Source: Prochlorococcus sp. MIT 1300
GTDB lineage: Bacteria > Cyanobacteriota > Cyanobacteriia > PCC-6307 > Cyanobiaceae
NCBI RefSeq assembly: GCF_034092375.1
Contig: NZ_CP139302.1
Coordinates: forward strand, 124,001-188,000
DNA length: 64,000 bases
Direction: 5' to 3'
Position 1 is the first letter of the stretch, and each line of letters starts with the position of its first letter. The position numbers were made by a program, and so were the translations under genes. The notes beneath the pieces are model-generated. The model was not told where the DNA came from. It did no database searches and saw nothing but the letters and a program-made list of their open reading frames with translations. Below, piece after piece: positions 19,773 to 29,141 of the stretch.

Positions 19773-21086
19773 ATGCACATTGCCGTAGTCGGTCTAAGTC
19801 ATCGAACGGCACCTGTGGAAATCCGTGAGAAACTCAGTATCCCTGAGCAGAACATGAAGATTTCTCTTAAAACCCTTACGGGTAATGAGCAGGTCCTCGA
19901 GGCATCAATTCTCAGCACATGTAATCGGCTAGAGATATATACATTGGTTAGGAATCAAGAGAAGGGGATTTTTGCGGTCAAGGATTTTTTAAGTTCTCAT
20001 TCAGGTCTTCCTCAGGAAGAACTTAATCCTCATTTATTTACTTTCAACCAAGAGGAGGCAGTTTCTCACTTGATGAGAGTTGCTGCTGGTCTTGATAGTT
20101 TGGTCTTAGGCGAAGGACAAATTCTTTCTCAAGTAAAGAAGATGGTTCGCCTTGGGCAGGAATATCAGTCTATGGGCCCAATCTTGAATCGACTTTTAAC
20201 GCAGGCTGTTAGTACTGGTAAGCGAGTAAGGAGTGAAACCAACCTTGGCACTGGAGCTGTTTCAATTAGTTCAGCCGCTGTTGAACTTGCTCAGTTGAAG
20301 CTTGGTCAAGCCCAAGGATTAGATGAATTGGTGAGCCTTGAGTCTGAAAAAGTTGCTGTTGTAGGAGCTGGTCGCATGAGTAGGCTTCTTCTTCAACACC
20401 TTCAGGCCAAAGGTTGTTCTGGGGTAACTCTTTTAAATCGAACCCTTAAAAGAGCTGAGGGGCTGGCGGCTGATTTTCCTGATATGCGAATTGATTGTCG
20501 ACTTCTTGATCAGTTAAATAATGCCCTTGTTACCTCATCACTTGTTTTTACTAGTACAGCTGCTGAGGAGCCGATTATTGATGCTTCACGCCTTAAAACT
20601 ATTTCAATTAATGGTTCTTTGAGATTGATCGATATAGGTGTCCCTCGCAATATATCTGCAGATGTAGAGGCTATGCCTGGTGTTGAATCCCATGATGTAG
20701 ACGATTTGCAAGAAGTTGTTTCTAGGAATCAAGAAGCTAGGCAGCAGATAGCTCTCCAGGCAGAGAGCTTGCTTAATGAAGAAGGACGATTATTCCTTGA
20801 ATGGTGGGAGAGCCTTGAGGCTGTACCAACTATTAATAAACTCAGAGCCTCATTGGAATCAATCCGTAGTGAAGAGTTGATGAAGGCTTTAAGTAGGATG
20901 GGACCAGACTTTTCCGCGAGGGAAAGGAAGGTCGTAGAAGCTCTTAGTAAGGGGATAATTAATAAGATCCTTCATACACCCGTAACAAAATTAAGAGCAC
21001 CTCAGACACGCTCTGAAAGACAACAGGCATTGCTTGCGGTAGAAACCCTTTTTGCACTTGATAATTCTGACCAGCAAGATGACTAG
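19773..21086 (+). CDS. hemA: Glutamyl-tRNA reductase
   Basis: First committed enzyme of tetrapyrrole synthesis by the C5 route: reduces glutamyl-tRNA to glutamate-1-semialdehyde with NADPH. The family start VVGLSHRTAPVEIREKL lies near residue 5. The nucleophilic Cys is in LSTCNRLEIY (about residue 50), the NADPH-binding motif is VAVVGAGRMSRL (about 195), and SRNQEARQ and the helical dimerisation tail follow. The length is 437 aa. It feeds chlorophyll and heme synthesis and lies 34 bases downstream of glpX. Confidence 0.96.
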   Translation: MHIAVVGLSHRTAPVEIREKLSIPEQNMKISLKTLTGNEQVLEASILSTCNRLEIYTLVRNQEKGIFAVKDFLSSHSGLPQEELNPHLFTFNQEEAVSHLMRVAAGLDSLVLGEGQILSQVKKMVRLGQEYQSMGPILNRLLTQAVSTGKRVRSETNLGTGAVSISSAAVELAQLKLGQAQGLDELVSLESEKVAVVGAGRMSRLLLQHLQAKGCSGVTLLNRTLKRAEGLAADFPDMRIDCRLLDQLNNALVTSSLVFTSTAAEEPIIDASRLKTISINGSLRLIDIGVPRNISADVEAMPGVESHDVDDLQEVVSRNQEARQQIALQAESLLNEEGRLFLEWWESLEAVPTINKLRASLESIRSEELMKALSRMGPDFSARERKVVEALSKGIINKILHTPVTKLRAPQTRSERQQALLAVETLFALDNSDQQDD

Positions 21087-21209
21087 TTCTAATACTTGCC
21101 CTGTTCGCAATTTAATTCTTAGCAGTCTTAACGGATCTTTCCAAAACCTCAACTCTTGTGGACCAAATTCCAGTAGGTTTGTTGAACACCGCCAAACTAC
21201 GGGGTCTGG

Positions 21210-22505
21210 ATGAAGCGTGTTTTGGCAATAATTCTTGGGGGAGGAGCTGGTACTCGCCTTTATCCTCTTACCAAGATGCGGGCTAAACCTGCAGTACCTC
21301 TTGCAGGAAAGTATCGACTGATTGACATTCCAATTAGTAATTGCATCAACTCAAGCATCAACAAGATGTATGTGTTGACTCAATTCAATAGCGCCTCGCT
21401 AAATAGGCATTTAACTCAGAGTTATAACTTGAGTGCACCTTTTGGCCAAGGTTTTGTTGAGGTCTTGGCAGCCCAACAGACACCTGAGAGTCCTTCGTGG
21501 TTTGAAGGAACTGCAGATGCAGTCCGCAAATATCAGTGGCTTTTTCAAGAATGGGATGTTGACGAATATTTAATTCTTTCTGGTGATCAACTTTATAGGA
21601 TGGATTACAGCCTTTTTGTTGAGCATCATCGGTCCCAAGGAGCAGATCTTACAGTAGCTGCTCTTCCTGTAAATGCAGAACAAGCAGAAGCTTTTGGCCT
21701 CATGAGGACTGATAAGGAAGGCAATATTCAAGAGTTTCGAGAGAAGCCGAAGGGGGACTCTCTTAAAGCCATGGCTGTTGATACCTCACGCTTTGGATTA
21801 AAGCCTGAAGATGCTCTTGAACGTCCCTATCTTGCTTCTATGGGGATTTATGTATTTAGTAGGGCTACTCTTTTTGACTTACTTAATAAAAATCCTGGTC
21901 ATAAAGACTTTGGGAAAGAGGTCATTCCAGAGGCTTTATCTCGAGGAGATAAGTTAAAAAGCTATGTTTTTGATGATTATTGGGAAGATATTGGAACTAT
22001 AGGTGCATTTTACGAGTCTAATCTTGCACTTACTCAACAACCATCACCCCCATTTAGTTTCTATGATGAGAAATTCCCAATTTATACTCGACCAAGATAT
22101 TTGCCCCCTACCAAATTAGTTGATGCACAAATCACAGAATCAATTATTGGGGAAGGATCAATACTTAAATCTTGTAGTATTCATCACTGCGTACTTGGTG
22201 TCCGGAGTCGTGTTGAGAGGGATGTAGTACTTAAAGACTCCTTAGTAATGGGATCTGACTTTTATGAATCTTCAGAAGAAAGAAGTCTTTTACGAAAAGG
22301 AGGGGGCATTCCTTTAGGGGTTGGACAGGGAACAACTGTTAAAGGAGCTATTCTTGATAAAAACACTCGTATTGGAAATAATGTCACGATTATCAATAAG
22401 GATCATGTTGAGGAGGGAGATTGCCCTGATAAAGGTTTTTATATTCGCAATGGAATCGTAGTGGTCGTAAAGAATGCAACAATTTCAGATGGAACAATTA
22501 TTTGA
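21210..22505 (+). CDS. glgC: Glucose-1-phosphate adenylyltransferase (ADP-glucose pyrophosphorylase)
   Basis: Makes ADP-glucose from glucose-1-phosphate and ATP for glycogen synthesis and is allosterically controlled by 3-phosphoglycerate in cyanobacteria. The nucleotide motif [12 protein letters not shown] is at residues 9-20, [11 protein letters not shown] near 84, and GDQLYRMDY near 130. A left-handed beta-helix domain fills the C-terminus, with [16 protein letters not shown] at the end. The length of 431 aa is standard. It is followed by gnd and pgl, grouping carbon storage with its oxidation. Confidence 0.97.
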   Translation: MKRVLAIILGGGAGTRLYPLTKMRAKPAVPLAGKYRLIDIPISNCINSSINKMYVLTQFNSASLNRHLTQSYNLSAPFGQGFVEVLAAQQTPESPSWFEGTADAVRKYQWLFQEWDVDEYLILSGDQLYRMDYSLFVEHHRSQGADLTVAALPVNAEQAEAFGLMRTDKEGNIQEFREKPKGDSLKAMAVDTSRFGLKPEDALERPYLASMGIYVFSRATLFDLLNKNPGHKDFGKEVIPEALSRGDKLKSYVFDDYWEDIGTIGAFYESNLALTQQPSPPFSFYDEKFPIYTRPRYLPPTKLVDAQITESIIGEGSILKSCSIHHCVLGVRSRVERDVVLKDSLVMGSDFYESSEERSLLRKGGGIPLGVGQGTTVKGAILDKNTRIGNNVTIINKDHVEEGDCPDKGFYIRNGIVVVVKNATISDGTII

Positions 22506-22570
22506 TTTTCGCTTCAAATTCTTAGCAATATCAAAAAAAAATAAACCTTTCACTCATTGATTCTCTCAGA

Positions 22571-22613
22571 AGGCTTCAAGACTAACAATGGTTCAACGCT
22601 GACATTGAAGCCT
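22571..22613 (+). repeat. Inverted repeat between glgC and gnd
   Basis: AGGCTTCAA at 22571-22579 pairs perfectly with TTGAAGCCT at 22605-22613 over a 25-base loop. It sits about 60 bases ahead of gnd and could be part of the gnd leader or an end structure of glgC mRNA. No T-run follows. Confidence 0.5.
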
Positions 22614-22674
22614 ATATCCCAGCAGTTTTGCTCCTTAATCGTCACACTATCGCAAGTAAGAAACCCCATTGGTA

Positions 22675-24090
22675 ATGGCCAAGGCACATTTCGGTTTGAT
22701 TGGTCTGGGAGTTATGGGGGAGAACCTTGTACTCAATGCGGAGCGGAATGGATTTTCCAGCGTCGTGTACAACAGAACTTTTTCAAAAACTGAACAATTT
22801 CTTAGTGGTTCTGCTGCTGGGAGAGATATTCAAGGTGCAGTAGACCTTAAAGATTTTGTCAACAAGTTGGAACGTCCAAGGCGCATTTTGATGATGATTA
22901 AGGCAGGTTCTGCAATTGATGCCGTAATTGAGCAAATTTCTCCATATTTGGAAGAGGGTGATTTACTTATAGATGGAGGCAATTCGGAATTCCGTGACAC
23001 TGAACGTCGAGTCGCTGAACTGGAGAGTAAGAGTTTTGGTTATATAGGCATGGGTGTTTCTGGAGGAGCCAAGGGGGCTTTAGAAGGTCCAAGCATGATG
23101 CCAGGTGGCACCAAAGCTTCTTATGAAGCAATAGAAGCTTTGGTTTCCAAAATGGCAGCCCAAGTAGAAGATGGCCCTTGTGTTACATACATAGGTCCAG
23201 GAGGATCAGGACACTTTGTTAAAACCGTCCATAACGGTATTGAGTATGGCATCGAGCAAATTCTTGCTGAAGCATATGACTTGATGAAGCGTGTATTTAA
23301 CTTTGATAGCCCTGAGATTGCTGATGTATTCGCTGAATGGAATAAAACTGAGGAACTTTCCTCTTACCTTGTAGAGATAACAGAAGTCTGCTTGAGAACA
23401 AAGGATCCTGAAGACAATTCTTACGTTGTTGAGAAAATTTTGGATAAAGCTGGTCAGAAAGGAACAGGGCTTTGGACTGTTATGAGTGCTCTTGAATTAG
23501 GTGCTTCTGTTCCGACTATTTATGCTTCTTTAAATGCTCGTGTTATGAGTTCATTGAAGAGCGATCGGGAAATTGCTGAGTCGACACTTAGTGGACCTAA
23601 TACCGTTTTTGATTTCGATTGCTCTCAAGAAGACATTTCTAATTTGACTGATGCAGTTGTGTTGGCAAGTATTGCAAGTTATGCCCAGGGCTTGGATTTA
23701 TTGAGGGTTGGGTCTGATCAATACAACTACGAGCTTTCTATGCCTCATATCGCTAAAATTTGGAAAGGTGGTTGCATTATTAGATCTCGTTTACTCAACC
23801 GGATTCAAGAGGCATTTACTAAGAATCCAGGGCTATCCAACTTATTGATAGATACTTGGTTCGCTGAACAGGTCAAGATTCGACTTGTTGGTTTATCGAA
23901 GATTGTTGCTATTGCCGCAGCAAATGGTGTTCCAGTCCCTTGTTTAAGCAGCACTCTTGACTACATCAATAGTTATCGAACGGCTCGCTTACCTCAAAAC
24001 TTAGTGCAAGCAATGCGAGATTGTTTTGGGTCTCATACCTACCAACGAGTAGATAAGGAAGGTACTTTTCACACCCATTGGCTTGATTGA
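22675..24090 (+). CDS. gnd: 6-phosphogluconate dehydrogenase (decarboxylating)
   Basis: NADP-dependent oxidative decarboxylation of 6-phosphogluconate to ribulose-5-phosphate in the oxidative pentose-phosphate pathway, which supplies NADPH at night. The Rossmann motif is FGLIGLGVMGENL (residues 5-17). The substrate-site stretch IGMGVSGGAKGA lies near 125, and GPGGSGHFVKTVHNGIEYG, containing the catalytic Lys, near 180. I start it at the ATG at 22675; a TTG two codons earlier is less likely. It is directly followed by pgl, the preceding step of the same pathway. Confidence 0.96.
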   Translation: MAKAHFGLIGLGVMGENLVLNAERNGFSSVVYNRTFSKTEQFLSGSAAGRDIQGAVDLKDFVNKLERPRRILMMIKAGSAIDAVIEQISPYLEEGDLLIDGGNSEFRDTERRVAELESKSFGYIGMGVSGGAKGALEGPSMMPGGTKASYEAIEALVSKMAAQVEDGPCVTYIGPGGSGHFVKTVHNGIEYGIEQILAEAYDLMKRVFNFDSPEIADVFAEWNKTEELSSYLVEITEVCLRTKDPEDNSYVVEKILDKAGQKGTGLWTVMSALELGASVPTIYASLNARVMSSLKSDREIAESTLSGPNTVFDFDCSQEDISNLTDAVVLASIASYAQGLDLLRVGSDQYNYELSMPHIAKIWKGGCIIRSRLLNRIQEAFTKNPGLSNLLIDTWFAEQVKIRLVGLSKIVAIAAANGVPVPCLSSTLDYINSYRTARLPQNLVQAMRDCFGSHTYQRVDKEGTFHTHWLD

Positions 24091-24099
24091 TTTTCTTTT

Positions 24100-24813
24100 A
24101 TGGCTTCTTATCATCTCGAAAAGGCAACTAATTCAGATGACTTCGCTAGACGAGCTGCTGAAACTATCGCCTCCTACATAGATCTAGCTTTAGATCAACG
24201 AGATCGTGCTCAAATTGCATTGTGTGGTGGATCTACACCTCAACTTGCATATTCTTTTCTGGGTGAAGAGCACATCCCTTGGGATCGCGTAGATATTTTC
24301 TTGGGAGATGAGCGTTGGGTTGATCCTCTAAGTGAGACAAGTAATGCACTAATGATCAAACGAACACTACTTTCAGGAGGCTTGGCCTCAAAAGCAGTTT
24401 TTAATGAAGTTCCTACAATTGACCTTCCTAGTCCTAAGGATAGTGCGAAAGCATATGCCTCATTAATTGAGAAAACTTGTTTAGGAAACCCTCCACTTTT
24501 TGATTTGACTGTTTTGGGCCTTGGCACAGACGGTCATACAGCTTCGCTATTTCCTGGAACAGATTCTTTAAATGTTAAGAATGAGTGGGTAACTGTCGGA
24601 AATGGTAATGGTATGAAAAGAATTACTCTTACTGAGCCCGTATTGAGTGCTTCGCGTAAGGTGATTTTTCTAGTTGCAGGTAGCAATAAGAAAACAGCAA
24701 TAAGACGCTTGATGGACCCCAATGAACCTCCCTCAAGAACACCTGGAAGATTGGTAAATCCTACTTCTGAAATATTGGTATTGGCAGATCAATTTGCATC
24801 AGAAGGGCTTTGA
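24100..24813 (+). CDS. pgl: 6-phosphogluconolactonase
   Basis: Hydrolyses 6-phosphogluconolactone to 6-phosphogluconate. It is 237 aa, with the DevB/SOL-type motifs LCGGSTPQ (about residue 44), IFLGDERWVD (about 65) and LGLGTDGHTASLFPG (about 138). The C-terminal VIFLVAGSNKKTAI is also typical. It lies nine bases after gnd, so the two genes are almost certainly one transcript. The enzyme should be cytosolic. Confidence 0.94.
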   Translation: MASYHLEKATNSDDFARRAAETIASYIDLALDQRDRAQIALCGGSTPQLAYSFLGEEHIPWDRVDIFLGDERWVDPLSETSNALMIKRTLLSGGLASKAVFNEVPTIDLPSPKDSAKAYASLIEKTCLGNPPLFDLTVLGLGTDGHTASLFPGTDSLNVKNEWVTVGNGNGMKRITLTEPVLSASRKVIFLVAGSNKKTAIRRLMDPNEPPSRTPGRLVNPTSEILVLADQFASEGL

Positions 24814-24901
24814 ATATTCTTACTTTAATTACTACCTTTATTTCCCAACATACTATTTACTGGATGTGAAAGAAGACTTATTGCCGGCTCAGTCAGACCC
24901 A

Positions 24902-25441
24902 ATGGTTCTTTTTGATGTGAACCGATTCAATGCTTGGACATCACTTAATGATTCAATAATGGGAGGGAGTAGTGAGGCAACTTGCCATGTCTGTGAAGAT
25001 GGTCTTTTACTAGAAGGTGAATTAATTGAAGATGGAGGGGGCTTTGTGAGTTGTAAATCTCCTTTAATTTTACCTCCTTTAAATTTGTCTTCATATCGTG
25101 CTCTTCAGTTAGAAGTTGATGGGGAAGGAAGGACCCTTAAGCTTGCTTTGGCTTGCCGAGATAAATTTTTTGGCCTTTCTGAATTGATTCAAGGAGGTAT
25201 CCGTTGGATTGCTTCCGTTCCTACTAATTCAAAAGGGACAACAAATTTTCAAGTCCCATTTAGTTCTTTGGAACCAACCATTCGCGCAAAACCTGTAAAT
25301 TTCCCTGTTAGTTTCAATAAGTCGACTATCACACAATTGCAACTACTTCATTCTAAGTTTGGGCAGCCTGGTGAACTGAATGAGGGATTCCGCGCTGGTC
25401 CTATAAGAATTCTTATTCGTTCAATTAGTGCAATCCATTAG
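24902..25441 (+). CDS. CIA30-like protein (complex I intermediate-associated 30 family)
   Basis: The CIA30 fold has been linked to assembly of NADH dehydrogenase-like and photosynthetic complexes. The family pattern is LFDVNRFNAWTSLNDSIMGG, matching the usual start of a CIA30 domain, followed by beta-rich sequence with YRALQLEVDGEGRTLKL. The start is uncertain: the frame is open back to a TTG at 24794 inside pgl. I prefer the ATG at 24902, directly before the domain. It overlaps the next gene by 14 bases. Confidence 0.72.
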   Translation: MVLFDVNRFNAWTSLNDSIMGGSSEATCHVCEDGLLLEGELIEDGGGFVSCKSPLILPPLNLSSYRALQLEVDGEGRTLKLALACRDKFFGLSELIQGGIRWIASVPTNSKGTTNFQVPFSSLEPTIRAKPVNFPVSFNKSTITQLQLLHSKFGQPGELNEGFRAGPIRILIRSISAIH

Positions 25442-25868
25442 ATATATTTCAGAGCTTTGTGCATTGGTTGCCTCTGCCGCCGATGTTTCTTTTAAACCAT
25501 GGGTTCATGCTGCCGTTGTTGTTGAGGACCAATCAATTCTTGATTTAAGTGAATCAGATACTTCACTCTCTCTTGTTAAGAAAGAATTCTTTGATCTGAC
25601 AATTCGTGTTGAGTGTAGAGACCGTGAGGGTAAGAGATATGTAGAACAGGATCTTGAATTAGAAATTTATCGCAGTGGAAAGGAATTGAATCTGATGTTG
25701 AGTTGGCTGACTTATGTAAATAGGCCAATCCTTTGGCATGGACAACATCCTATTTGGATGGATGGAGCTACTGGTGAAAGATGTACCCCCCCAAAGGATG
25801 GCTCTCAAATGGAGTCTTTTAGTAGAAGATTACGTGCTTTGTTGATGCCCTGTGAAGAAGACAGTTAA
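25428..25868 (+). CDS. Conserved cyanobacterial protein of unknown function
   Basis: A 146-aa soluble protein I cannot assign to a family. It begins at a GTG within the last 14 bases of the CIA30-like gene, indicating translational coupling. It has alternating beta-like hydrophobic stretches (FFDLTIRVEC, LEIYRSGKELNLMLSWL) and an unusual motif LWHGQHPIWMDGATG near residue 106. No signal peptide or membrane segment is seen. It ends four bases from the convergent ilvD stop. Shared expression with the CIA30-like protein suggests a related role, which is inference. Confidence 0.65.
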   Translation: MQSIRYISELCALVASAADVSFKPWVHAAVVVEDQSILDLSESDTSLSLVKKEFFDLTIRVECRDREGKRYVEQDLELEIYRSGKELNLMLSWLTYVNRPILWHGQHPIWMDGATGERCTPPKDGSQMESFSRRLRALLMPCEEDS

Positions 25869-25871
25869 TCC

Positions 25872-27542
25872 TTAAGGTTGATCTGTAACTGCTCCTGTAC
25901 TTGAACTGCTCACTAGGCGTGAGTATTTCCCAAGAATCCCATGTTTGTATCTTGGTTGAGGCTTTTTCCAAACCGAACGGCGTCTTTCCAGCTCAGAATT
26001 GTCCACATTTATTTGAATAAGGCGTTCATTTGCATCAACTGTGATGCTGTCACCTTCGTGAATTAGGCCAATATTCCCTCCTACAGCCGCCTCGGGGGCC
26101 ACATGGCCTACTACGAGTCCATAAGTGCCACCACTAAACCGACCATCTGTTATTAAGGCAACTTTGTCTCCCAGTCCTTGACCAACAATGGCTGAAGTTG
26201 GAGCAAGCATTTCTCGCATACCGGGTCCACCTACTGGGCCTTCATAACGTACGACAACCACATCACCCGCAGTGATCTGATTTTTCAAGATAGCTTCAAG
26301 ACATTCTTCTTCACTTTCAAAAACTTTTGCTGGGCCAGTAAGAACAGGGTTTTTAATTCCACTTATTTTTGCCACACTTCCTTCTTGAGCTAAATTTCCT
26401 TTCAGGATTGCTAGGTGCCCTTTGGAATAAAGAGGATTTGAGAGTGGCCTAATCACCATTTTTTCTGTTGAAACCTCAGACGGTACGTTCTCAAGTATTT
26501 CTTTTATTGATTTGCCTTCTATATTTCGACATTCGCCATGAAGTAATCCCCCATCAAGTAGGATTTTCATGACTTTTGGAATTCCTCCAGCTTTATGTAG
26601 GTCGACTGTCACATAGCGACCACTAGGCTTTAAATCACAAATAACAGGTACCCTTTGTCTAATAACTTCAAAATCGTCAATAGTTAATTCCACACCTGCA
26701 GTTCGTGCAATTGCCAGGAGGTGTAATACAGCATTCGTAGATCCTCCTACAGCCATAATTACACTAATTGCGTTTTCAAATGCTTTTTTTGTTAAAAGAT
26801 CAAGAGGGCGAATATTTCCTTTAATAGCTTCTACAAGTACTTCAGCACTTCTTGCAGCATTATCACACTTTTCTTCATCTTCAGCCGCCATTGTTGAGCT
26901 ATAAGGCAAACTTAATCCAAGAACCTCAATTGCCGCAGACATTGTGTTCGCGGTAAACATTCCCCCACAACTGCCTGCGCCAGGGCAAGCATTCTTTTCA
27001 ACCTCTATAAGCTCAGCTTCATTAATCTTTCCACTGGCAAGCTGGCCAACGGCTTCAAATGCACTTACTACAGTTAGATCATTACCCTTTAACTTGCCAG
27101 GTTTTATTGTGCCTCCATATACAAAAACAGCCGGAATATTCATCCTCGCCATAGAAATCATTGCACCCGGCATATTTTTGTCACAGCCCCCAATAGCTAA
27201 TACACCATCCATACTTTGAGCATTGCAGGCAGTTTCGATGGAATCGGCAATTACCTCTCGAGAGACAAGAGAATATTTCATGCCCTCTGTGCCCATTGAG
27301 ATACCATCGCTGACCGTTATCGTGCCAAACATTTGAGGCATTGCTCCAGCTAATCTAATTGCCTCTTCTGATCGCAGGGCCAGCTGATTTAGGCCAATAT
27401 TGCATGGTGTAATGGTGCTGTATCCATTAGCGATACCAATAATTGGCTTGTCAAAATCCCCATCTTTAAAACCTACGGCTCTTAACATTGCCCGGTTAGG
27501 TGATCTTTGTACTCCTTGGGTTATTGCTTTTGATCGGAACAT
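25872..27542 (-). CDS. ilvD: Dihydroxy-acid dehydratase
   Basis: Iron-sulfur dehydratase of branched-chain amino acid and pantothenate synthesis. The cluster and substrate motifs are [10 protein letters not shown] (about residue 119), [17 protein letters not shown] (about 187) and the C-terminal [15 protein letters not shown] (about 467). Cysteines in GCDKN and GSCGG are the usual cluster ligands. The length of 556 aa is standard. It begins at an ATG with GGAGG-like bases a few positions upstream, and heads a separate minus-strand unit upstream of no other biosynthetic gene. Confidence 0.96.
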   Translation of the reverse strand: MFRSKAITQGVQRSPNRAMLRAVGFKDGDFDKPIIGIANGYSTITPCNIGLNQLALRSEEAIRLAGAMPQMFGTITVSDGISMGTEGMKYSLVSREVIADSIETACNAQSMDGVLAIGGCDKNMPGAMISMARMNIPAVFVYGGTIKPGKLKGNDLTVVSAFEAVGQLASGKINEAELIEVEKNACPGAGSCGGMFTANTMSAAIEVLGLSLPYSSTMAAEDEEKCDNAARSAEVLVEAIKGNIRPLDLLTKKAFENAISVIMAVGGSTNAVLHLLAIARTAGVELTIDDFEVIRQRVPVICDLKPSGRYVTVDLHKAGGIPKVMKILLDGGLLHGECRNIEGKSIKEILENVPSEVSTEKMVIRPLSNPLYSKGHLAILKGNLAQEGSVAKISGIKNPVLTGPAKVFESEEECLEAILKNQITAGDVVVVRYEGPVGGPGMREMLAPTSAIVGQGLGDKVALITDGRFSGGTYGLVVGHVAPEAAVGGNIGLIHEGDSITVDANERLIQINVDNSELERRRSVWKKPQPRYKHGILGKYSRLVSSSSTGAVTDQP

Positions 27543-27579
27543 AGGAGGGACTAAAAATTTGTATCGATAACCTAGTTAA

Positions 27580-27885
27580 TTATTCAGTTCTTGCTCCAAG
27601 GTCTTCAAGTTGTCTACGAACATCAGCAATTGCTGAATTGAGTTGCTCAACGCGTTGTTCAAGTTGTTCGCTGGTTTGACCCTCTTTATTTGAAGCGTCG
27701 ACTTCAAGGGCTTCGGAACCATCTTGAATCCGTGGGGCGTAAAGCATGGCTTGTTGCTTTCGGCTTTTTTGTCTGTTTTCAGCTTCTGAGAGTAACCACC
27801 AAGCCAATCCAGCAGCTCCAAGGACGGCGCCGCTTATTAATGAAGGTAGTGAGCTGCCGGTTGCCGGCTCACGATGCTGGCTCAT
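27580..27885 (-). CDS. Small membrane-anchored coiled-coil protein, function unknown
   Basis: A 101-aa protein with one hydrophobic segment (LPSLISGAVLGAAGLAWWLL, about residues 14-33) and a C-terminal coiled coil (TSEQLEQRVEQLNSAIADV, about 71-90). The Ala/Gly-rich segment ending in Trp-Trp looks like a single membrane span. It lies 37 bases upstream of ilvD and 24 bases downstream of the uracil phosphoribosyltransferase gene on the same strand. I do not recognise a named family. A shorter frame overlapping it on the same strand lacks any such pattern. Confidence 0.72.
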   Translation of the reverse strand: MSQHREPATGSSLPSLISGAVLGAAGLAWWLLSEAENRQKSRKQQAMLYAPRIQDGSEALEVDASNKEGQTSEQLEQRVEQLNSAIADVRRQLEDLGARTE

Positions 27886-27909
27886 TCGAGCAAAAGTGTT
27901 TCCTAGATT

Positions 27910-28527
27910 TTAGTTCGAGGAATGAATTCTGGTGCGCAAACGCAAAGAAGGGTCTCCTATACCTGGACAAATGGAGCCTTTTTCAGTCAATTCAGCATCT
28001 ATACATGTTGTGTAAATGGTTAGCTCCTTGATAGCTTCCCCAATAGTTTGTAGTCCTGGACTGCTTGCTATAGCGCTTATAACTCTTAATCTCTCTGGTT
28101 GAACTTCTTGTTTCTCTAGCTCTTTAAGGATTTTTAAAAGGGTCTCACCACTCGCAATTTGATCAATGAATACAAGGACTCCCGCATTCCTTTCAATGTT
28201 CTTTGGAATCCCTTCAATAGATATCCGAGCATTTGGGACTACTTTTCTAGCTCCTTGCCATAACTCCAACCCCCCTGGGCGAATGGTTATTGAAAGCAAT
28301 GGAATATTCGATTCAATTACTGTCCCCTCAACTTCACATCCCGAGGCACACACTTTTTCTATACGATATGGAAGCCATTCACGTAAGGCTTCATAGCTAA
28401 GCCATCGACCAATTTCCTCCAGACCTGTTGCATAGAGTGGTGCAGGGGTTTGATCGCTCCGTAACACCGTCAACCAATGTGCTATTAGCGGATGAGGAGG
28501 AACAACTATTTTTAGGCTTATGGTCAT
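27910..28527 (-). CDS. upp: Uracil phosphoribosyltransferase
   Basis: Salvages uracil with PRPP to give UMP. The PRPP-binding loop is VLVFIDQIASGETLLKIL, a degenerate form of the usual acidic-acidic-TGG motif. The N-terminal VVPPHPLIAHWLTVLRS is a good match to the family start, in which substrate loops HPLI and VLR recur. I start at the ATG at 28527; an in-frame TTG six codons earlier is possible. The changed loop (Gln and Ser for the usual Ala and Gly) is a caution against assuming normal activity. Confidence 0.75.
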   Translation of the reverse strand: MTISLKIVVPPHPLIAHWLTVLRSDQTPAPLYATGLEEIGRWLSYEALREWLPYRIEKVCASGCEVEGTVIESNIPLLSITIRPGGLELWQGARKVVPNARISIEGIPKNIERNAGVLVFIDQIASGETLLKILKELEKQEVQPERLRVISAIASSPGLQTIGEAIKELTIYTTCIDAELTEKGSICPGIGDPSLRLRTRIHSSN

Positions 28528-28601
28528 GAGGTTTTTCTTTGGCAATTAATTGCCATAACGTGATTTACAAATTACTGGCTTGAGGTCAAGCTCAACTTAA
28601 A

Positions 28602-29114
28602 ATGTTCTATTTAATCAATTTCTCTAAGCGAGCTAAAGCCTTTCTTTCGTTTCTGCTTCTATTTTGGCTTATTGGATTTCATGTCGTTGAGGCTAAGGCG
28701 ATCACTCCTCCTGAAATAAGAGGTCAGCGAAGTGAGGCAATCACCCAAGATATGCGAGGAAGAGACCTTAAAGGTTATGAATTTGTCAAGGATGATTTGC
28801 GAGGAGTTGACTTTTCCGAAGCAGATCTTCGTGGAGTAGTTTTTAATAACACCCTATTGCAATCCTCAAGTCTAAAAGAGTCGGACATGGAGGATGTAGT
28901 CGCCTTCGCAAGTATTTTTGATGGTTCAGATCTTAGTGGTGCCAATCTAACTAATGCACTCTTAATGCAAAGTACTTTTAAGGATTCACTTATTGAAGGA
29001 GCTGACTTTACCAACGCTGTGCTGGACATTAGTCAGCAGAAATCCTTATGTGAAAGAGCTAATGGTGTTAATTCACGTACCGGTATAAGCACACAAGAAA
29101 GTCTTGCGTGTTGA
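28602..29114 (+). CDS. Pentapeptide-repeat protein, probably thylakoid lumen or periplasm
   Basis: The 170-aa protein has an N-terminal signal peptide (hydrophobic FLSFLLLFWLIGFHVVEAKA, about residues 13-32, with an AKA cleavage site). Repeats of the A(D/N)LxX type follow from about residue 48 to 143, for example DLRGVDFSEADLRGVVFNN and DLSGANLTNALL. These build a right-handed beta-helix. Two Cys near the end (LCERA and the final Cys) could form a disulfide. Lumenal pentapeptide proteins are common in cyanobacteria; the exact role is unknown. Confidence 0.82.
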   Translation: MFYLINFSKRAKAFLSFLLLFWLIGFHVVEAKAITPPEIRGQRSEAITQDMRGRDLKGYEFVKDDLRGVDFSEADLRGVVFNNTLLQSSSLKESDMEDVVAFASIFDGSDLSGANLTNALLMQSTFKDSLIEGADFTNAVLDISQQKSLCERANGVNSRTGISTQESLAC

Positions 29115-29141
29115 ATTTTTACTTCTAAAAAGCTTATTTAA